DNA of 64,000 nt from an uncultured Lachnospiraceae bacterium (GCA_910584965.1 CAJUDZ010000005.1:1-64000), one strand, 5' to 3'. Counted from the first letter of the stretch, positions 8,225-18,243 are shown. Numbers and translations: made by a program. Notes: generated by a model not told the origin, from the sequence alone.

Positions 8225-9078
8225 TGAACCGGGTTGATCTTCATGTACACTCAGACAAATCGGACGGCACATTTACACCGGCGGAACTGGTGGATTATGC
8301 CCTGGAAAAAGGCCTTTCCGCCTTTGCCCTGACCGACCACGATACGACGGACGGCCTGGACGAAGCCATCTCACATGCGGCGGATAAACCCATCGAAGTC
8401 ATTCCCGGCATCGAATTTTCCACCGAATACGAGGGAAAAGACGTCCACATCGTGGGACTTTATATTCATTATAAAGAACCCGCTTTTCAGCAGAAAATAC
8501 AGTCTTTTGTAGACGCCCGCACACAACGCAATATCAGGATGTGCCAAAATTTACAGGATGACGGCATCGATATCACTTATGAAAAATTATGTGAAGAACA
8601 TCCCGATGCCGTACTGACGCGGGCACATTATGCGGTCTATCTGAAAAACCACGGTTATGTGACAAGCTATGCCGAGGCCTTTTCCAAATATGTGGGCGAC
8701 CATTGTAAATACTTCGTACCCAGGGAAAAAATCACTCCGTCTCAGGCGGTCGGACTGATTCTTGAAAACGGCGGCGTCCCGATTCTGGCCCACCCGCCGC
8801 TTTACCATATGGGAAAAGACCGGCTGGACGCCCTCGTATCCACATTAAAACAGGCCGGTCTCATTGGGATTGAAGCCGTTTACAGCACTTACGAACGACA
8901 GGACGAGCGGAATATGTTCGGTCTTGCAAAAAAATACAATCTGCTTCCGAGCGGCGGCTCCGACTTTCACGGTGGAAATAAACCGGGCCTGGATTTGGCA
9001 GTCGGTTACGGAAAGCTGTTCGTCCCGGAAGAATTTCTGGACAATATCCGGAAAGCGGCGGGACACACATCATCATGA
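8224..9078 (+). CDS. PHP-domain phosphoesterase (nucleotide/oligonucleotide phosphatase-like)
   Basis: A 284-residue PHP metallo-phosphoesterase of the type that acts on 3',5'-nucleoside bisphosphates or short RNA (YciV/RNase AM group); cytosolic. Metal-binding motifs in order: DLHVHSDKSDG near the start, TDHDT, PGIEFST, an internal HAHY-like stretch, AHPPLYH and SGGSDFHG near residue 255. The start overlaps the ABC-F stop by one base, so the two are translationally coupled. The substrate is inferred from the family. Confidence 0.85.
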   Translation: MNRVDLHVHSDKSDGTFTPAELVDYALEKGLSAFALTDHDTTDGLDEAISHAADKPIEVIPGIEFSTEYEGKDVHIVGLYIHYKEPAFQQKIQSFVDARTQRNIRMCQNLQDDGIDITYEKLCEEHPDAVLTRAHYAVYLKNHGYVTSYAEAFSKYVGDHCKYFVPREKITPSQAVGLILENGGVPILAHPPLYHMGKDRLDALVSTLKQAGLIGIEAVYSTYERQDERNMFGLAKKYNLLPSGGSDFHGGNKPGLDLAVGYGKLFVPEEFLDNIRKAAGHTSS

Positions 9079-9139
9079 TCTTAGCCAGCGCCGCCGTTTT
9101 GGCGGCATAAAACTTTCGGAACGGAATCCTGGAGGCGGC

Positions 9140-9946
9140 ATGAAAATATTATTCACAGATTTAGACGGCACTTTATTAAATAATCAAAGCGTGATATCGG
9201 AGAATACGAAAGCGTTCCTCGACAATTTTATTCGGTCAGGCCACAAGCTGGTGCTCTCTTCCGGCCGGCCCCTTCTAAGCATTCTGGAAGTCATGGAGCA
9301 GGCCGGCCTTCATTATCCGGGCATCCTCATTTCCGCAAACAACGGTACGCTGATTTATGACTGTGACCGTAAAACGCCGATTCTGGAAAAAAGGCTTCCG
9401 CTCTCTCAGGTATCTTATTTACAGGCACAGGCGAAAGCGTTTCAGCTGCACATCCAGACTTACACGGACGAGGCGGTTGTCACCGCAGAAGAAGACGAGG
9501 AAATCCGTTTTTACCGAAGACGAATCCATCTGCCTCTGCTTCTCGCACAGGACTACGCTTCCGTTCTTCCGAAAGAACCGCTGAAAATGCTGGCCATTCA
9601 TTTAAACGATCACAGCCGGCTGACCGCTTTTCGCGATGCGGTTTCGGACTGGGCCGCCGATAAGATTCAAATGATTTTCTCCAACGATTTTTATCTGGAA
9701 CTTTTTCACAAAGACGCAGGAAAAGGAAATGCCGTGCGCTTTTTGTGCGATTATTTTCAGATTCCGCTCTCGGACGCTTATGCGGCGGGAGATGCTGACA
9801 ACGATATTTCCATGCTTCAGGCCGCCGGATGCGGCATCGCTATGGCAAATGCCGCGCCGAAAGTCAAAGCAGCCGCCGATGTCATCACCCCGAAGGATAA
9901 CGACAACGACGGCCTCGCGGATTTTCTCAGGTCGGTTCTTCCATAA
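9140..9946 (+). CDS. HAD-superfamily phosphatase, Cof subfamily
   Basis: A 268-residue Cof/YbjI-type hydrolase, expected to dephosphorylate sugar phosphates or small phosphorylated metabolites in the cytosol. Motif I is FTDLDGTLL at residues 4-12, motif II includes LSSGRP, and motif IV is GDADNDISML near the C terminus; the C2-type cap lies between. GGAGG stands 5-6 bases before the ATG at 9140, which fixes the start; the open frame extends upstream without a credible start. It is 61 bases behind the PHP gene in the same direction and ends convergent with polC. Confidence 0.88.
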   Translation: MKILFTDLDGTLLNNQSVISENTKAFLDNFIRSGHKLVLSSGRPLLSILEVMEQAGLHYPGILISANNGTLIYDCDRKTPILEKRLPLSQVSYLQAQAKAFQLHIQTYTDEAVVTAEEDEEIRFYRRRIHLPLLLAQDYASVLPKEPLKMLAIHLNDHSRLTAFRDAVSDWAADKIQMIFSNDFYLELFHKDAGKGNAVRFLCDYFQIPLSDAYAAGDADNDISMLQAAGCGIAMANAAPKVKAAADVITPKDNDNDGLADFLRSVLP

Positions 9947-9983
9947 CCGACCTGATCTTTCCGGTATCCCGGCTCTCAATCGA

Positions 9984-12900
9984 TTACATCGCAAAATCAA
10001 ACAAACTGATCTGGTTTGATTCCGGCAGGTCGCCGAGGATGCCGAGCCTGTCCATCAGTTCCGTGACGGTCAGAGAAACTTTCGTACGCTCCCTGAAATC
10101 GTCTTTTGACAAGAACGGTCCCATCTTCGCCGCTTCCACTACCGCATCGGCCGCTTTTTCTCCGAGTCCGTCAATGCTGTTTAACGACGGCATCAGCTTA
10201 TTAACGCCCGACACCTGAAAAAGTCTGGCCTGTGCGCTGAACAGATCGATCGGTTCAAATTCAAAACCTCTCGCATACATTTCCTGGACGATCTTCATAT
10301 CCCGGTAAGAATCCTGTTCTTTCTTGCTCAGCTCATCGCTTCTTCTTTTATAATCGGCCATCACGTTTTCCAGATGCTGCTGCCCCTGGCACATCAGTTC
10401 ATAGGAAAAACCGGACGCGCGGATGCTGAAAAACGCCGCGTAATAGGCAAGCGGATAATTGATCTTACAGTAGGCGATGCGCCATGCCATCATGACATAG
10501 GCCGCCGCATGGGCTTTCGGGAACATGTACTTGATTTTTTTGCAGGACCAGATATACCAGTCAGGCACATCGGCCGCTTTCATGGCCTCTTCCCATTCCG
10601 GCTTTAATCCTTTTCCCTTTCGGACGCTTTCCATAATCGTAAAAGAAAGCGCCGGTTCCACACCCATATGAATCAGATAAATCATGATATCGTCACGACA
10701 GCATATGGCGGTGGAAATCGTGGCCTTCCCTTCCTCAATCAGCGTCTGGGCATTGCCGAGCCACACGTCGGTTCCGTGCGCCAGCCCCGCAATGCGGACA
10801 AGGTCCGTAAAGCATTTCGGTTTGGCGTCGATAACCATCTGCATCGCAAATTCCGTTCCAAATTCCGGTATGCCGAGGCATCCCAGTTTACAGCCGTTGA
10901 TCTGTTCCGGCCGGATGCCGAGCGCTTCCGTCGAAGCAAACAGCGACATTACCTGTTTATCATCCAGCGGGATTTTGACCGGATCAATTCCCGTCATATC
11001 CTGTAACATACGAATCATGGTAGGATCATCATGTCCGAGAATATCGAGTTTCAACAGGTTATGATCGATCGAATGGTAATCGAAATGGGTCGTCACGATA
11101 TCGGTTTTCATATCGTTGGCCGGATGCTGTACCGGAGTAAACGAGTTAATATCCTCTCCCACCGGCAGCACGACGATGCCGCCCGGATGCTGCCCCGTGC
11201 TTCTTCTGACGCCCGTACACCCCATGACAAGGCGATTGATCTCACAGGTCCGTTTCCGCACCCCATGATCTTCATAATAATTTTTCACATAGCCAAAAGC
11301 CGTCTTATCCGCCAGCGTACCGATCGTACCCGCGCGGTAAGTCTGCCCGTAACCGAAAATAACTTCCGTATATTTATGCGCCTTACTCTGGTATTCGCCG
11401 GAAAAATTCAAATCGATATCCGGCTCTTTATCGCCTTTGAAACCGAGAAACGTTTCAAAGGGAATGTCAAATCCTTCCTTTTGCAGAGGCGTTCCGCAGA
11501 CCGGGCAATCCTTATCCGGCATATCACAGCCGGCGCCGCCGCTGAAAGCAATGACTTCCTCGGAATCAAAATCATAATAATGACATTTCGGACACAAATA
11601 ATGGGGGCTCAATGAATTTACCTCGGTAATACCCGCCATGTTCGCCACAAAAGAAGACCCAACGGAACCTCTGGACCCCACCAGATAACCATCCTCCACC
11701 GATTTCCATACCAGTTTCTGCGCGATGATATACATAACCGCAAAACCGTTGGAGATAATGGAATTCAGTTCTCTTTTTAACCGCGCTTCCACGATTTCCG
11801 GCAGCGTCTCCCCGTAAAGTTCATGCGCTTTTTTATAGCAGATATCCGTCAGCAGTTTATCGCTGTTCTCGATGACCGGCGGACATTTATCCGGTCTGAC
11901 CGGGGACATGGATTCGATCATATCCGCAATCCGGTTCGTGTTGGTAATGACCACTTCTTCCGCCTTATCGCTGCCGAGATAGGAAAACTCCTCAAGCATC
12001 TCTTCCGTCGTCCGGAAATAGAGCGGCGCCTGATTGTCCGCATCCGCAAAATGCTGTCCGGCCATGATGATTCTCCGGTAGACCTCATCGCCCGGATCCA
12101 GAAAATGCACGTCGCAGGTTGCCACCACCGGTTTGTGAAACTGCTCGCCCAGCTTTACGATCTTACGGTTGATTGCTTTGATATCTTCCATCGAATTGAT
12201 GTTGGGAAGCTTCTCGGATTCGATCATGTACCGGTTATTTCCAAGCGGCTGAATCTCCAGGTAATCATAAAAGCGCACGAGTCTGGCGATTTCCGCGTCC
12301 GACTTTCCGTCAAGCAGCGCGCGGTACAGTTCTCCGGCCTCGCAGGCGCTTCCGAGAATCAATCCTTCCCGGTACTGCTGTAACAGGCTTTTCGGAATCC
12401 GCGGCCTTCTGGCAAAGTAATTCAAATGAGCCTCCGAAACAAGGCGGTAAAGGTTCATGCGGCCGATATTGTTTTTAGCAAGAATAATTGCATGATAGGT
12501 CGGCAGCTTTTTGACGATATCGGGACTGGACTTACCCATCGCGTTCACTTTCGCAAGCGTATCCGCCCCTTCTTCCGCCAGCATCGGAATAAACTTGACG
12601 AAAATCTCAGCCGTCGCTTCCGCATCATCCACCGCCCGGTGATGATTCTCCAGCGAGACGTTCAATGTCTTTGCCACCGCGTCCAGCGTATGTTTAGCCT
12701 GCCCCGGCAGAAGAATCCTGGCAATGCCGACGGTATCCACATAAGTAAAGTTATGGGCAATCGAAAGCCTGTCGCAGTTTTCCATGATGAAACTCATATC
12801 GAAATTCGCATTGTGCGCCACCAGAACCGCATCTCCGCAAAAATCCAGAAACTGCGACAGAATCACCTCGATGGTCGGCTCACCGATTACCATATCGTCC

Positions 12901-14699
12901 TGAATGCCCGTCAGTTTTTCAATCTCAAAAGGAATCGGCACTTCCGGATTCACGAAAGCAGAAAAACGCTCCGTGATCTGTCCTTCCGATACTTTGACCG
13001 CGCCGATTTCAATAATTTTATGATTGACCGGAGAAAAGCCCGTCGTCTCGATATCAAACACGACGAACGTGCCCTTGAAATCCTGACCCTTTCCATTGGT
13101 TACGATTTCCCGCAGATCATCTACCAGATAGGCTTCCACACCGTATATGATCTTGAAAAAATCCTGTTTGTCCGGGTCCTCTTCTCCCGCTTCTTTTCTT
13201 TTCGCCTTCTCCGCCTTCCACAAATCTTCCCAGACATGATTTGCATCCGGAAAAGACTGCAAAACACCGTGATCTGTGATCGCGATTGCCGGATGCCCCC
13301 ATTTGTACGCCCGTTTTACAATATCTTTTGCCTCCGATACGCCGTCCATATCGCTCATCTTCGTATGACAGTGCAGCTCCACGCGCTTTCGGACGCTCGT
13401 ATCGGAACGGGAAACGGTAAAATCGGGAATCTTCTTTACACCATAAATAGAACCGATCGTCAGTTCATGATCGAACTTGTCGATAACCGCCGTTCCTTTC
13501 AGTTTGATAAAAGCGCCCGGCTTCATTTCCGCCGTGATTTCCCCGACCTGTTCCGTCGCAACGAACAGCTTCACCGTCATGGTATCCGTAAAATCCGTAA
13601 TATCATAAATCAGGATTGTCCGCTCATTCTTGATATCGCGTTTGTCAAAATTCAGAATCTTGCCGCGCACGACCACATCGCCGATTTCCCCAATCACTTC
13701 TTCCATCAGCATCGCATCTTCTTCAAAATCTCTTCCGTACAGAACATCCGGATTATCGGAACGCTTCATCGGCCTTCGGCCGTCAGCCCCTGCGCCCCGT
13801 TCTTTTCGGAATGATCTTCCCTGTGCGCCGGCGCCGGGACCGTTCCATGTCACTGTTTTTCCGGCCGGTGCGGCAGTCTTGCCGCCGTCCGCACCGGTTC
13901 CGGCTGTCTGGGCTTTTGCATCCGCCATCGCCTTTCCCGAAGCCGCGCCGGCCGTCATGCCCGCAGATGCCGAAAGTGCTCCTTCCGAAGCCGGTAACGC
14001 CGGTTCCGTTCCGAAAGCGTCCGTTTTTCCGTTTTCCGGCCCGGCGAATGCCGAAGCTCCGACCGCGCCGACGCCTTCCGGCCTGTCCACGGCATCCGCG
14101 TCCCGGCCGCCTTTTCCATAGCCGGCCCGTGCGGAAATCTCCGCGATCTGCATTGCCAGCCGTTTCTCGTCCTCTTCTTTATGTTTTGCCGCCTTATGCT
14201 CTTTATAATCTGTCAGAATTTCCACGGAAAACCCGCAGCGCTCATTATAGATCTTGTCCAAAATGCGCGCCAGCTCTTCCGCTTTTTCCTTTCCAAGAAT
14301 CGTATCTTCCAGCGTCAGCATCACTTTTCCTTCAGAAGGATAAGTGATATCGGCATTTTTAAAAAGGTTATATTCGATCGGCGAATAGTCCCGCAATTCC
14401 AACAGAATACTCTCACGGTAAATATCCATCAGTTTTTCCGGTGTATACTGCGAAGAAAGATGAAATCTCTCATAGATGCGGATTACCATCGGCGCCCCCG
14501 GAAAGAACTGCTTCTTCATTTCCTGTTCCACCAGTAAAACATCCGCTTTCTGAATCAGTCTGTCGGAAGAAAGATAGATCCTGAGAAAGTCCTTGCGTTT
14601 CGTCGCAGAAACCCGCTCCACCATGACCTGTTCGAACAAATCCTGCATGCCGCTGTTCAGTTTTAATGTCGGGAATACCTCAAAAAATTTTTTGGACAT
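9984..14699 (-). CDS. polC: DNA polymerase III alpha subunit, PolC type
   Basis: The replicative polymerase of low-GC Gram-positives. Domains in order: N-terminal domain (1-180), OB fold (about 335-430), PHP (VELHCHTKMSDMDG, ITDHGV) interrupted by a DnaQ-type exonuclease (VVFDIETTGFSP, AHNANFDMSF, HRAVDDAEAT), a zinc-binding segment with paired cysteines (CPKCHYYDFD, CPVCGTPL), and the polymerase core (EPDIDLNFSG). At 1571 residues it is about 110 longer than usual. The excess is an Ala/Gly-rich linker at about residues 190-315, just before the OB fold. In Bacillus polC closes the same cluster (after rseP and proS); here ispG precedes it, 54 bases upstream. Confidence 0.97.
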   Translation of the reverse strand: MSKKFFEVFPTLKLNSGMQDLFEQVMVERVSATKRKDFLRIYLSSDRLIQKADVLLVEQEMKKQFFPGAPMVIRIYERFHLSSQYTPEKLMDIYRESILLELRDYSPIEYNLFKNADITYPSEGKVMLTLEDTILGKEKAEELARILDKIYNERCGFSVEILTDYKEHKAAKHKEEDEKRLAMQIAEISARAGYGKGGRDADAVDRPEGVGAVGASAFAGPENGKTDAFGTEPALPASEGALSASAGMTAGAASGKAMADAKAQTAGTGADGGKTAAPAGKTVTWNGPGAGAQGRSFRKERGAGADGRRPMKRSDNPDVLYGRDFEEDAMLMEEVIGEIGDVVVRGKILNFDKRDIKNERTILIYDITDFTDTMTVKLFVATEQVGEITAEMKPGAFIKLKGTAVIDKFDHELTIGSIYGVKKIPDFTVSRSDTSVRKRVELHCHTKMSDMDGVSEAKDIVKRAYKWGHPAIAITDHGVLQSFPDANHVWEDLWKAEKAKRKEAGEEDPDKQDFFKIIYGVEAYLVDDLREIVTNGKGQDFKGTFVVFDIETTGFSPVNHKIIEIGAVKVSEGQITERFSAFVNPEVPIPFEIEKLTGIQDDMVIGEPTIEVILSQFLDFCGDAVLVAHNANFDMSFIMENCDRLSIAHNFTYVDTVGIARILLPGQAKHTLDAVAKTLNVSLENHHRAVDDAEATAEIFVKFIPMLAEEGADTLAKVNAMGKSSPDIVKKLPTYHAIILAKNNIGRMNLYRLVSEAHLNYFARRPRIPKSLLQQYREGLILGSACEAGELYRALLDGKSDAEIARLVRFYDYLEIQPLGNNRYMIESEKLPNINSMEDIKAINRKIVKLGEQFHKPVVATCDVHFLDPGDEVYRRIIMAGQHFADADNQAPLYFRTTEEMLEEFSYLGSDKAEEVVITNTNRIADMIESMSPVRPDKCPPVIENSDKLLTDICYKKAHELYGETLPEIVEARLKRELNSIISNGFAVMYIIAQKLVWKSVEDGYLVGSRGSVGSSFVANMAGITEVNSLSPHYLCPKCHYYDFDSEEVIAFSGGAGCDMPDKDCPVCGTPLQKEGFDIPFETFLGFKGDKEPDIDLNFSGEYQSKAHKYTEVIFGYGQTYRAGTIGTLADKTAFGYVKNYYEDHGVRKRTCEINRLVMGCTGVRRSTGQHPGGIVVLPVGEDINSFTPVQHPANDMKTDIVTTHFDYHSIDHNLLKLDILGHDDPTMIRMLQDMTGIDPVKIPLDDKQVMSLFASTEALGIRPEQINGCKLGCLGIPEFGTEFAMQMVIDAKPKCFTDLVRIAGLAHGTDVWLGNAQTLIEEGKATISTAICCRDDIMIYLIHMGVEPALSFTIMESVRKGKGLKPEWEEAMKAADVPDWYIWSCKKIKYMFPKAHAAAYVMMAWRIAYCKINYPLAYYAAFFSIRASGFSYELMCQGQQHLENVMADYKRRSDELSKKEQDSYRDMKIVQEMYARGFEFEPIDLFSAQARLFQVSGVNKLMPSLNSIDGLGEKAADAVVEAAKMGPFLSKDDFRERTKVSLTVTELMDRLGILGDLPESNQISLFDFAM
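13757..14132 (-). other. Low-complexity Ala/Gly-rich insertion within PolC
   Basis: Codes for about 125 residues dominated by Ala, Gly, Thr, Pro and Lys (for example ASAGMTAGAASGKAMADAK), with much higher local GC than the rest of the gene. It lies between the N-terminal domain and the OB fold, which other PolC proteins join directly. The reading frame is open throughout, so it is translated. Confidence 0.75.
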
Positions 14700-14753
14700 A
14701 TGCCGTACCTTTCCGCAATACCCTATTCATTACCCAATGACTGTATCCGTATT

Positions 14754-15809
14754 TCATTTCCCCCAATTCGCAAGCTCTTCCCGCAATGTCATAAGGAGCT
14801 GGTCTTCCGGTACTTTCCGGACAATTTCACCGCGTTTGATCAGCAGCCCTTCGCCGTCGCCTCCCGCGATACCGATATCGGCCTCCTTCGCCTCGCCGGG
14901 GCCGTTGACGGCACAGCCCATAACCGCTACTTTGATGTCCAGCGGAAATTCCGCGGCCATCGTTTCCACCTGACCGGCCAGTCCGATCAGATCTATTTTT
15001 GTCCGGCCGCAGGTCGGACAGGATACGACCTCGATGCCGCCCTTTCGCAGTCCCAGCGTCCGAAGCAGCAGTTTGGCCGACTTAATCTCTTCCACAGGAT
15101 CCCCGGTTAAGGAAACGCGGATCGTATCGCCGATGCCCTGATACAGAATAATGCCGAGTCCCACCGCCGATTTGATATTTCCGCTGTATAAAGTGCCGGA
15201 TTCCGTAATGCCCACATGCAACGGATAGTTTGTCTGCCGGGCCAGGACTTCATGAGCCCTGACGCACATCAACACGTCGGACGATTTGATGCTGATGACC
15301 AGATTGTCATAATTCAGCGCTTCAATCATATGCACTTTGTCCATCGCGCTTTCCACGATGCCTTCTGCCGTCACGCCGTGGTATTTCTCTACCAGCTCTT
15401 TTTCCAGAGAACCGCTGTTGACGCCTACCCGAATCGGAATATTCCGCTCTCTCGCCGCGGCGATGACCGCCGCCACCTTTTCTTTCCCGCCGATATTTCC
15501 CGGATTGATGCGTATTTTGTCCGCACCGTTCTCAATCGCCGCAATGGCCATTTTATAATCGAAATGGATATCCGCCACGAGCGGAATATGAATCCGTTTC
15601 TTAATTTCCCTGAGCGCTTCCGCCGCTTCTTTCGTCGGAACGGTCACGCGGATAATCTCGCATCCCGCCTGTTCCAGCCGCAGAATCTGCGCTGCGGTCG
15701 CCTCCACATCTTCCGTTCTCGTATTGGTCATCGACTGAATCAGGACGGGATTTCCCCCGCCGATTACCCTGTCGCCTATTTTTACAATTTTAGTCTGTTC
15801 CCGGTGCAT
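14754..15809 (-). CDS. ispG: 4-hydroxy-3-methylbut-2-en-1-yl diphosphate synthase
   Basis: The penultimate MEP-pathway enzyme, making HMBPP from MEcPP with a [4Fe-4S] cluster. The 351-residue length fits bacterial IspG (GcpE). The N-terminal TIM barrel starts with NPVLIQSMTNT. C-terminal cluster ligands are the two Cys of SCPTCGRT and the Cys of VMGCAVNGPGEA. I placed the start at 15809 because AGGGAGG lies six bases upstream; the ATG at 15830 precedes that site. It shares the pathway with dxr nearby and supplies precursors for uppS. Confidence 0.96.
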   Translation of the reverse strand: MHREQTKIVKIGDRVIGGGNPVLIQSMTNTRTEDVEATAAQILRLEQAGCEIIRVTVPTKEAAEALREIKKRIHIPLVADIHFDYKMAIAAIENGADKIRINPGNIGGKEKVAAVIAAARERNIPIRVGVNSGSLEKELVEKYHGVTAEGIVESAMDKVHMIEALNYDNLVISIKSSDVLMCVRAHEVLARQTNYPLHVGITESGTLYSGNIKSAVGLGIILYQGIGDTIRVSLTGDPVEEIKSAKLLLRTLGLRKGGIEVVSCPTCGRTKIDLIGLAGQVETMAAEFPLDIKVAVMGCAVNGPGEAKEADIGIAGGDGEGLLIKRGEIVRKVPEDQLLMTLREELANWGK

Positions 15810-15931
15810 AAGCATCCTCCCTTCGTTCATTTCCCGAACACCCGGACATTCCCCGGCATTCCTTCCATTGACGGAACATCTTCAGAACTTTTCTTTACAT
15901 TATTGTACATCATCATGCCAAAATAGAAAAG

Positions 15932-17131
15932 CTATTTTCCTTTTTCCGCCTCAGCAGCGCCTTCCGGTCCCCCGCCCCGTATGTAAAAGATCCGCTCCTG
16001 TTTCTCCCCCGTCTCGCAATCGGTCAGACCGACGGAAAGTTCAAATAATCCTTCTTTCTCAAAAAGTTCCTGCTCCAGTTCAAACAGGAGATTCCCTTCC
16101 GGTTTATAGGCGCTGTCATAACGGATAATGATTTTTTGCCCCTGCTTATTGTATACAATAACGGGTAACGGCGTTTCTCTCCCGTCCGCCTGCATGGACA
16201 GCATTCCCGCGCACAGACCGCAGAGCAGAAATCCGGCTGTAAACAATCCGGTTGTCTTTTTTTCCGTCAGCCAGATTCTTCTTTCCAGTTTCCGCAGCGG
16301 ATATTGATTTCTTCTCTTTTTTCCAATCGTTCCGAATAAATGCTGGCGGCCGAAAAACGTTCCTTTCTCCAGATCTGTCTTGAGTTCTTCCACGGTCTGA
16401 TAGCGTTTCGAAGGTTCCTCTTTCGTACATTTTTCCACAATCCATTCCATATCCTGCGTCAGTTCCGGGTTGATGCACCGGACAGGCCTTATTCCATACG
16501 GCGGTCCGGCCGGGTTATGGCCTGTCAGCATATGATACAGCGTCGCCCCTATGGTGTATAAATCGCTCCGTTCATCCGCTTCCCCGCAAAGCTGTTCCGG
16601 CGCCGCATATCCCGCCGTTCCGGCAAGATGAGCCGCCCGGCTGTCATAACGGACATGATAAGCCGTTCCGAAATCCACTACCCGCAGGTTTCCGTCCGGG
16701 CAGACAATAATATTGTCCGGCTTTAAGTCCCGGTAAATCACAGGCGGTTTCTGTCCATGCAGATAGGAGAACAGATTCAGCAGCTGTAAAGCCCATGCGC
16801 ATGCCTGCTTTTCCGGTATTGCCCCTTCCCGTTCAATATAGTTATGTAAACTTTCTCCGCGGATATATTCCATCACAAGATATCGTTTCGTTTCCAGGAA
16901 AAAATCGTAGACCGCGGGCAGCATCGGATGCTTCAGACTTTTCAGCATTTCCATTTCCTGTTTCAGCATGCCGTTCTCTTCCTGTTTCGCAGAGCACTTT
17001 GCCTCCTTAATTGCAACATGCCGTTCCAGATGCCTGTCCCATGCCAGATAAACAATACCGCTGCTGCCCGCGCCGATTCGTTCTTTCAGTTCATATTTCC
17101 CCATCAGGAGATTTTCCGTTTGTCCGCTCAT
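15932..17131 (-). CDS. Membrane Ser/Thr protein kinase (PrkC/PknB-like, without PASTA repeats)
   Basis: A Hanks-type kinase with catalytic domain at about residues 13-260: glycine loop IGAGSSG, Lys (VAIKEAK), YRDLKPDN with catalytic Asp (about 135), VDFG, and APE in YAAPEQL. One transmembrane helix follows (about 295-313), then about 85 residues outside the membrane that show no PASTA repeat, so it is not a typical peptidoglycan-sensing PrkC. GAGG eight bases before the ATG at 17131 supports this start; GTG at 17134 is an alternative. The PP2C gene lies about 90 bases upstream, giving the usual kinase/phosphatase pair. Substrates are unknown. Confidence 0.9.
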   Translation of the reverse strand: MSGQTENLLMGKYELKERIGAGSSGIVYLAWDRHLERHVAIKEAKCSAKQEENGMLKQEMEMLKSLKHPMLPAVYDFFLETKRYLVMEYIRGESLHNYIEREGAIPEKQACAWALQLLNLFSYLHGQKPPVIYRDLKPDNIIVCPDGNLRVVDFGTAYHVRYDSRAAHLAGTAGYAAPEQLCGEADERSDLYTIGATLYHMLTGHNPAGPPYGIRPVRCINPELTQDMEWIVEKCTKEEPSKRYQTVEELKTDLEKGTFFGRQHLFGTIGKKRRNQYPLRKLERRIWLTEKKTTGLFTAGFLLCGLCAGMLSMQADGRETPLPVIVYNKQGQKIIIRYDSAYKPEGNLLFELEQELFEKEGLFELSVGLTDCETGEKQERIFYIRGGGPEGAAEAEKGK

Positions 17132-17219
17132 CACATCCGCCTCATTTCTTTCCGCCCATGCCTGTCCGCCGTCTTCTCCATATCGCTTACTATGGGTATA
17201 AATTCCCTGTCATTTTCTT

Positions 17220-17981
17220 TCATCTTTCTCTGCCGGTCCGCATTTTAATATAAACAGCCGACAGATTATCCCGTTCCCCCCGCCGGATGGCCGCCTCGCC
17301 GATTTCCCGCAGACGCCTGTCACAGCGTTCCTCCGTCAGAGAATCCGGCGCCAGCGTCTCCCCAAGCTCTTCCGTCTTGATCGCATGCCAGAAACCGTCG
17401 CTGCACAATAGAAACGCTTCCCCTTTCCCTGCTGCCCCCATCCGAAAGTCCGGCTGGAAAAAGCCAAAACTGCCCACACATTTTGTCAGTCTGTTCGTTC
17501 CCTGTGTATGGTCTTTTGTCAACAGCGTTATGCGGCGCTTTTTCCGCGGAAATAAGCGGTATATTCTGCTGTCTCCGAGATGCCAGAGCAAATACTTTTT
17601 TTCCCACAAAACGAGCAGCGACATGGTCGTTCCCATTTCCAGCCCATGCTTCTCCGCATAGGACTGCAAACGCTGCTGTACCTGAAAAACGATTCGTTCC
17701 GCAGACCGCCGTAATACCCACAGCGGCTTCTTTTTTCCGACCGCTCGCAGCAGACCATCGTAAAACCATGTAATCAGCGCTTCCGTCAGATAGCCGCTCG
17801 CAATTTCTCCGCTGTCCATGCCGCCCATACCGTCACAGACCACCGCCATCAACACGCTGCCCCGGGACGTCATGGCCTGCAAAACGACAAGGGAATCCTG
17901 ATTCGTCTCGCGTGCCGGTCCTTTGTTCCAATATACATTTACCTGATACTTCATTCTTACGGATAATATCCTTTCTTCCAT
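17220..17981 (-). CDS. PP2C-family Ser/Thr protein phosphatase
   Basis: A 253-residue soluble, metal-dependent PPM phosphatase, expected to reverse the neighbouring kinase. Motifs: RETNQDS (first metal Asp region), VCDGMGGMDSGE, GTTMSLL, HLGDSRIYR and LLCSDGFWHAI; the late GERDNLSA also fits. A second in-frame ATG at residue 10 (MKYQVNV) has AAAGGA about 14 bases upstream and could be the true start. It is the first gene of the PP2C/kinase pair. No promoter was firmly recognised in the 262 bases before it. Confidence 0.9.
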   Translation of the reverse strand: MEERILSVRMKYQVNVYWNKGPARETNQDSLVVLQAMTSRGSVLMAVVCDGMGGMDSGEIASGYLTEALITWFYDGLLRAVGKKKPLWVLRRSAERIVFQVQQRLQSYAEKHGLEMGTTMSLLVLWEKKYLLWHLGDSRIYRLFPRKKRRITLLTKDHTQGTNRLTKCVGSFGFFQPDFRMGAAGKGEAFLLCSDGFWHAIKTEELGETLAPDSLTEERCDRRLREIGEAAIRRGERDNLSAVYIKMRTGRER

Positions 17982-18243
17982 GCACCATACATGCCCTCAT
18001 TGGACAAGAGGATACCGTTCTTTATGCAAAAAAATGCCGCCGATGCAGGTGCAAATACTGAAATAGGTGAAAATGATACCCCTCATGGAAAAGGGTATAT
18101 GCAGTGAAAACTGCAAAGATTTTCAGAAACATAATGAATTGTTCTATCAGAATTATACCTCATCCGGCGCAGTCTGGCAAGCATGCAGCATTGCCAAATT
18201 TTCAGCGCCGGTTTCGTTATTTCGTCTGCTCTGTCTTTTGATT
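17982..18243. other. Intergenic region between rseP and the PP2C gene
   Basis: No gene seen. It contains two small hairpin-capable stretches: ATACCCCTCATGGAAAAGGGTAT near 18077-18098 and GCAGTGAAAACTGC near 18100-18113. Neither has a clear T-run, so their roles (end of the rseP transcript, leader of the PP2C gene) are undecided. Confidence 0.35.

Noticed and set aside
12426..13814. A 462-codon forward reading frame opposite polC
   Set aside because: Its peptide is rich in His, Arg and Phe without any family motif, and the minus-strand frame is clearly PolC. Several similar long frames (10374-11615, 4312-4977, 22-kb region) were dropped for the same reason.
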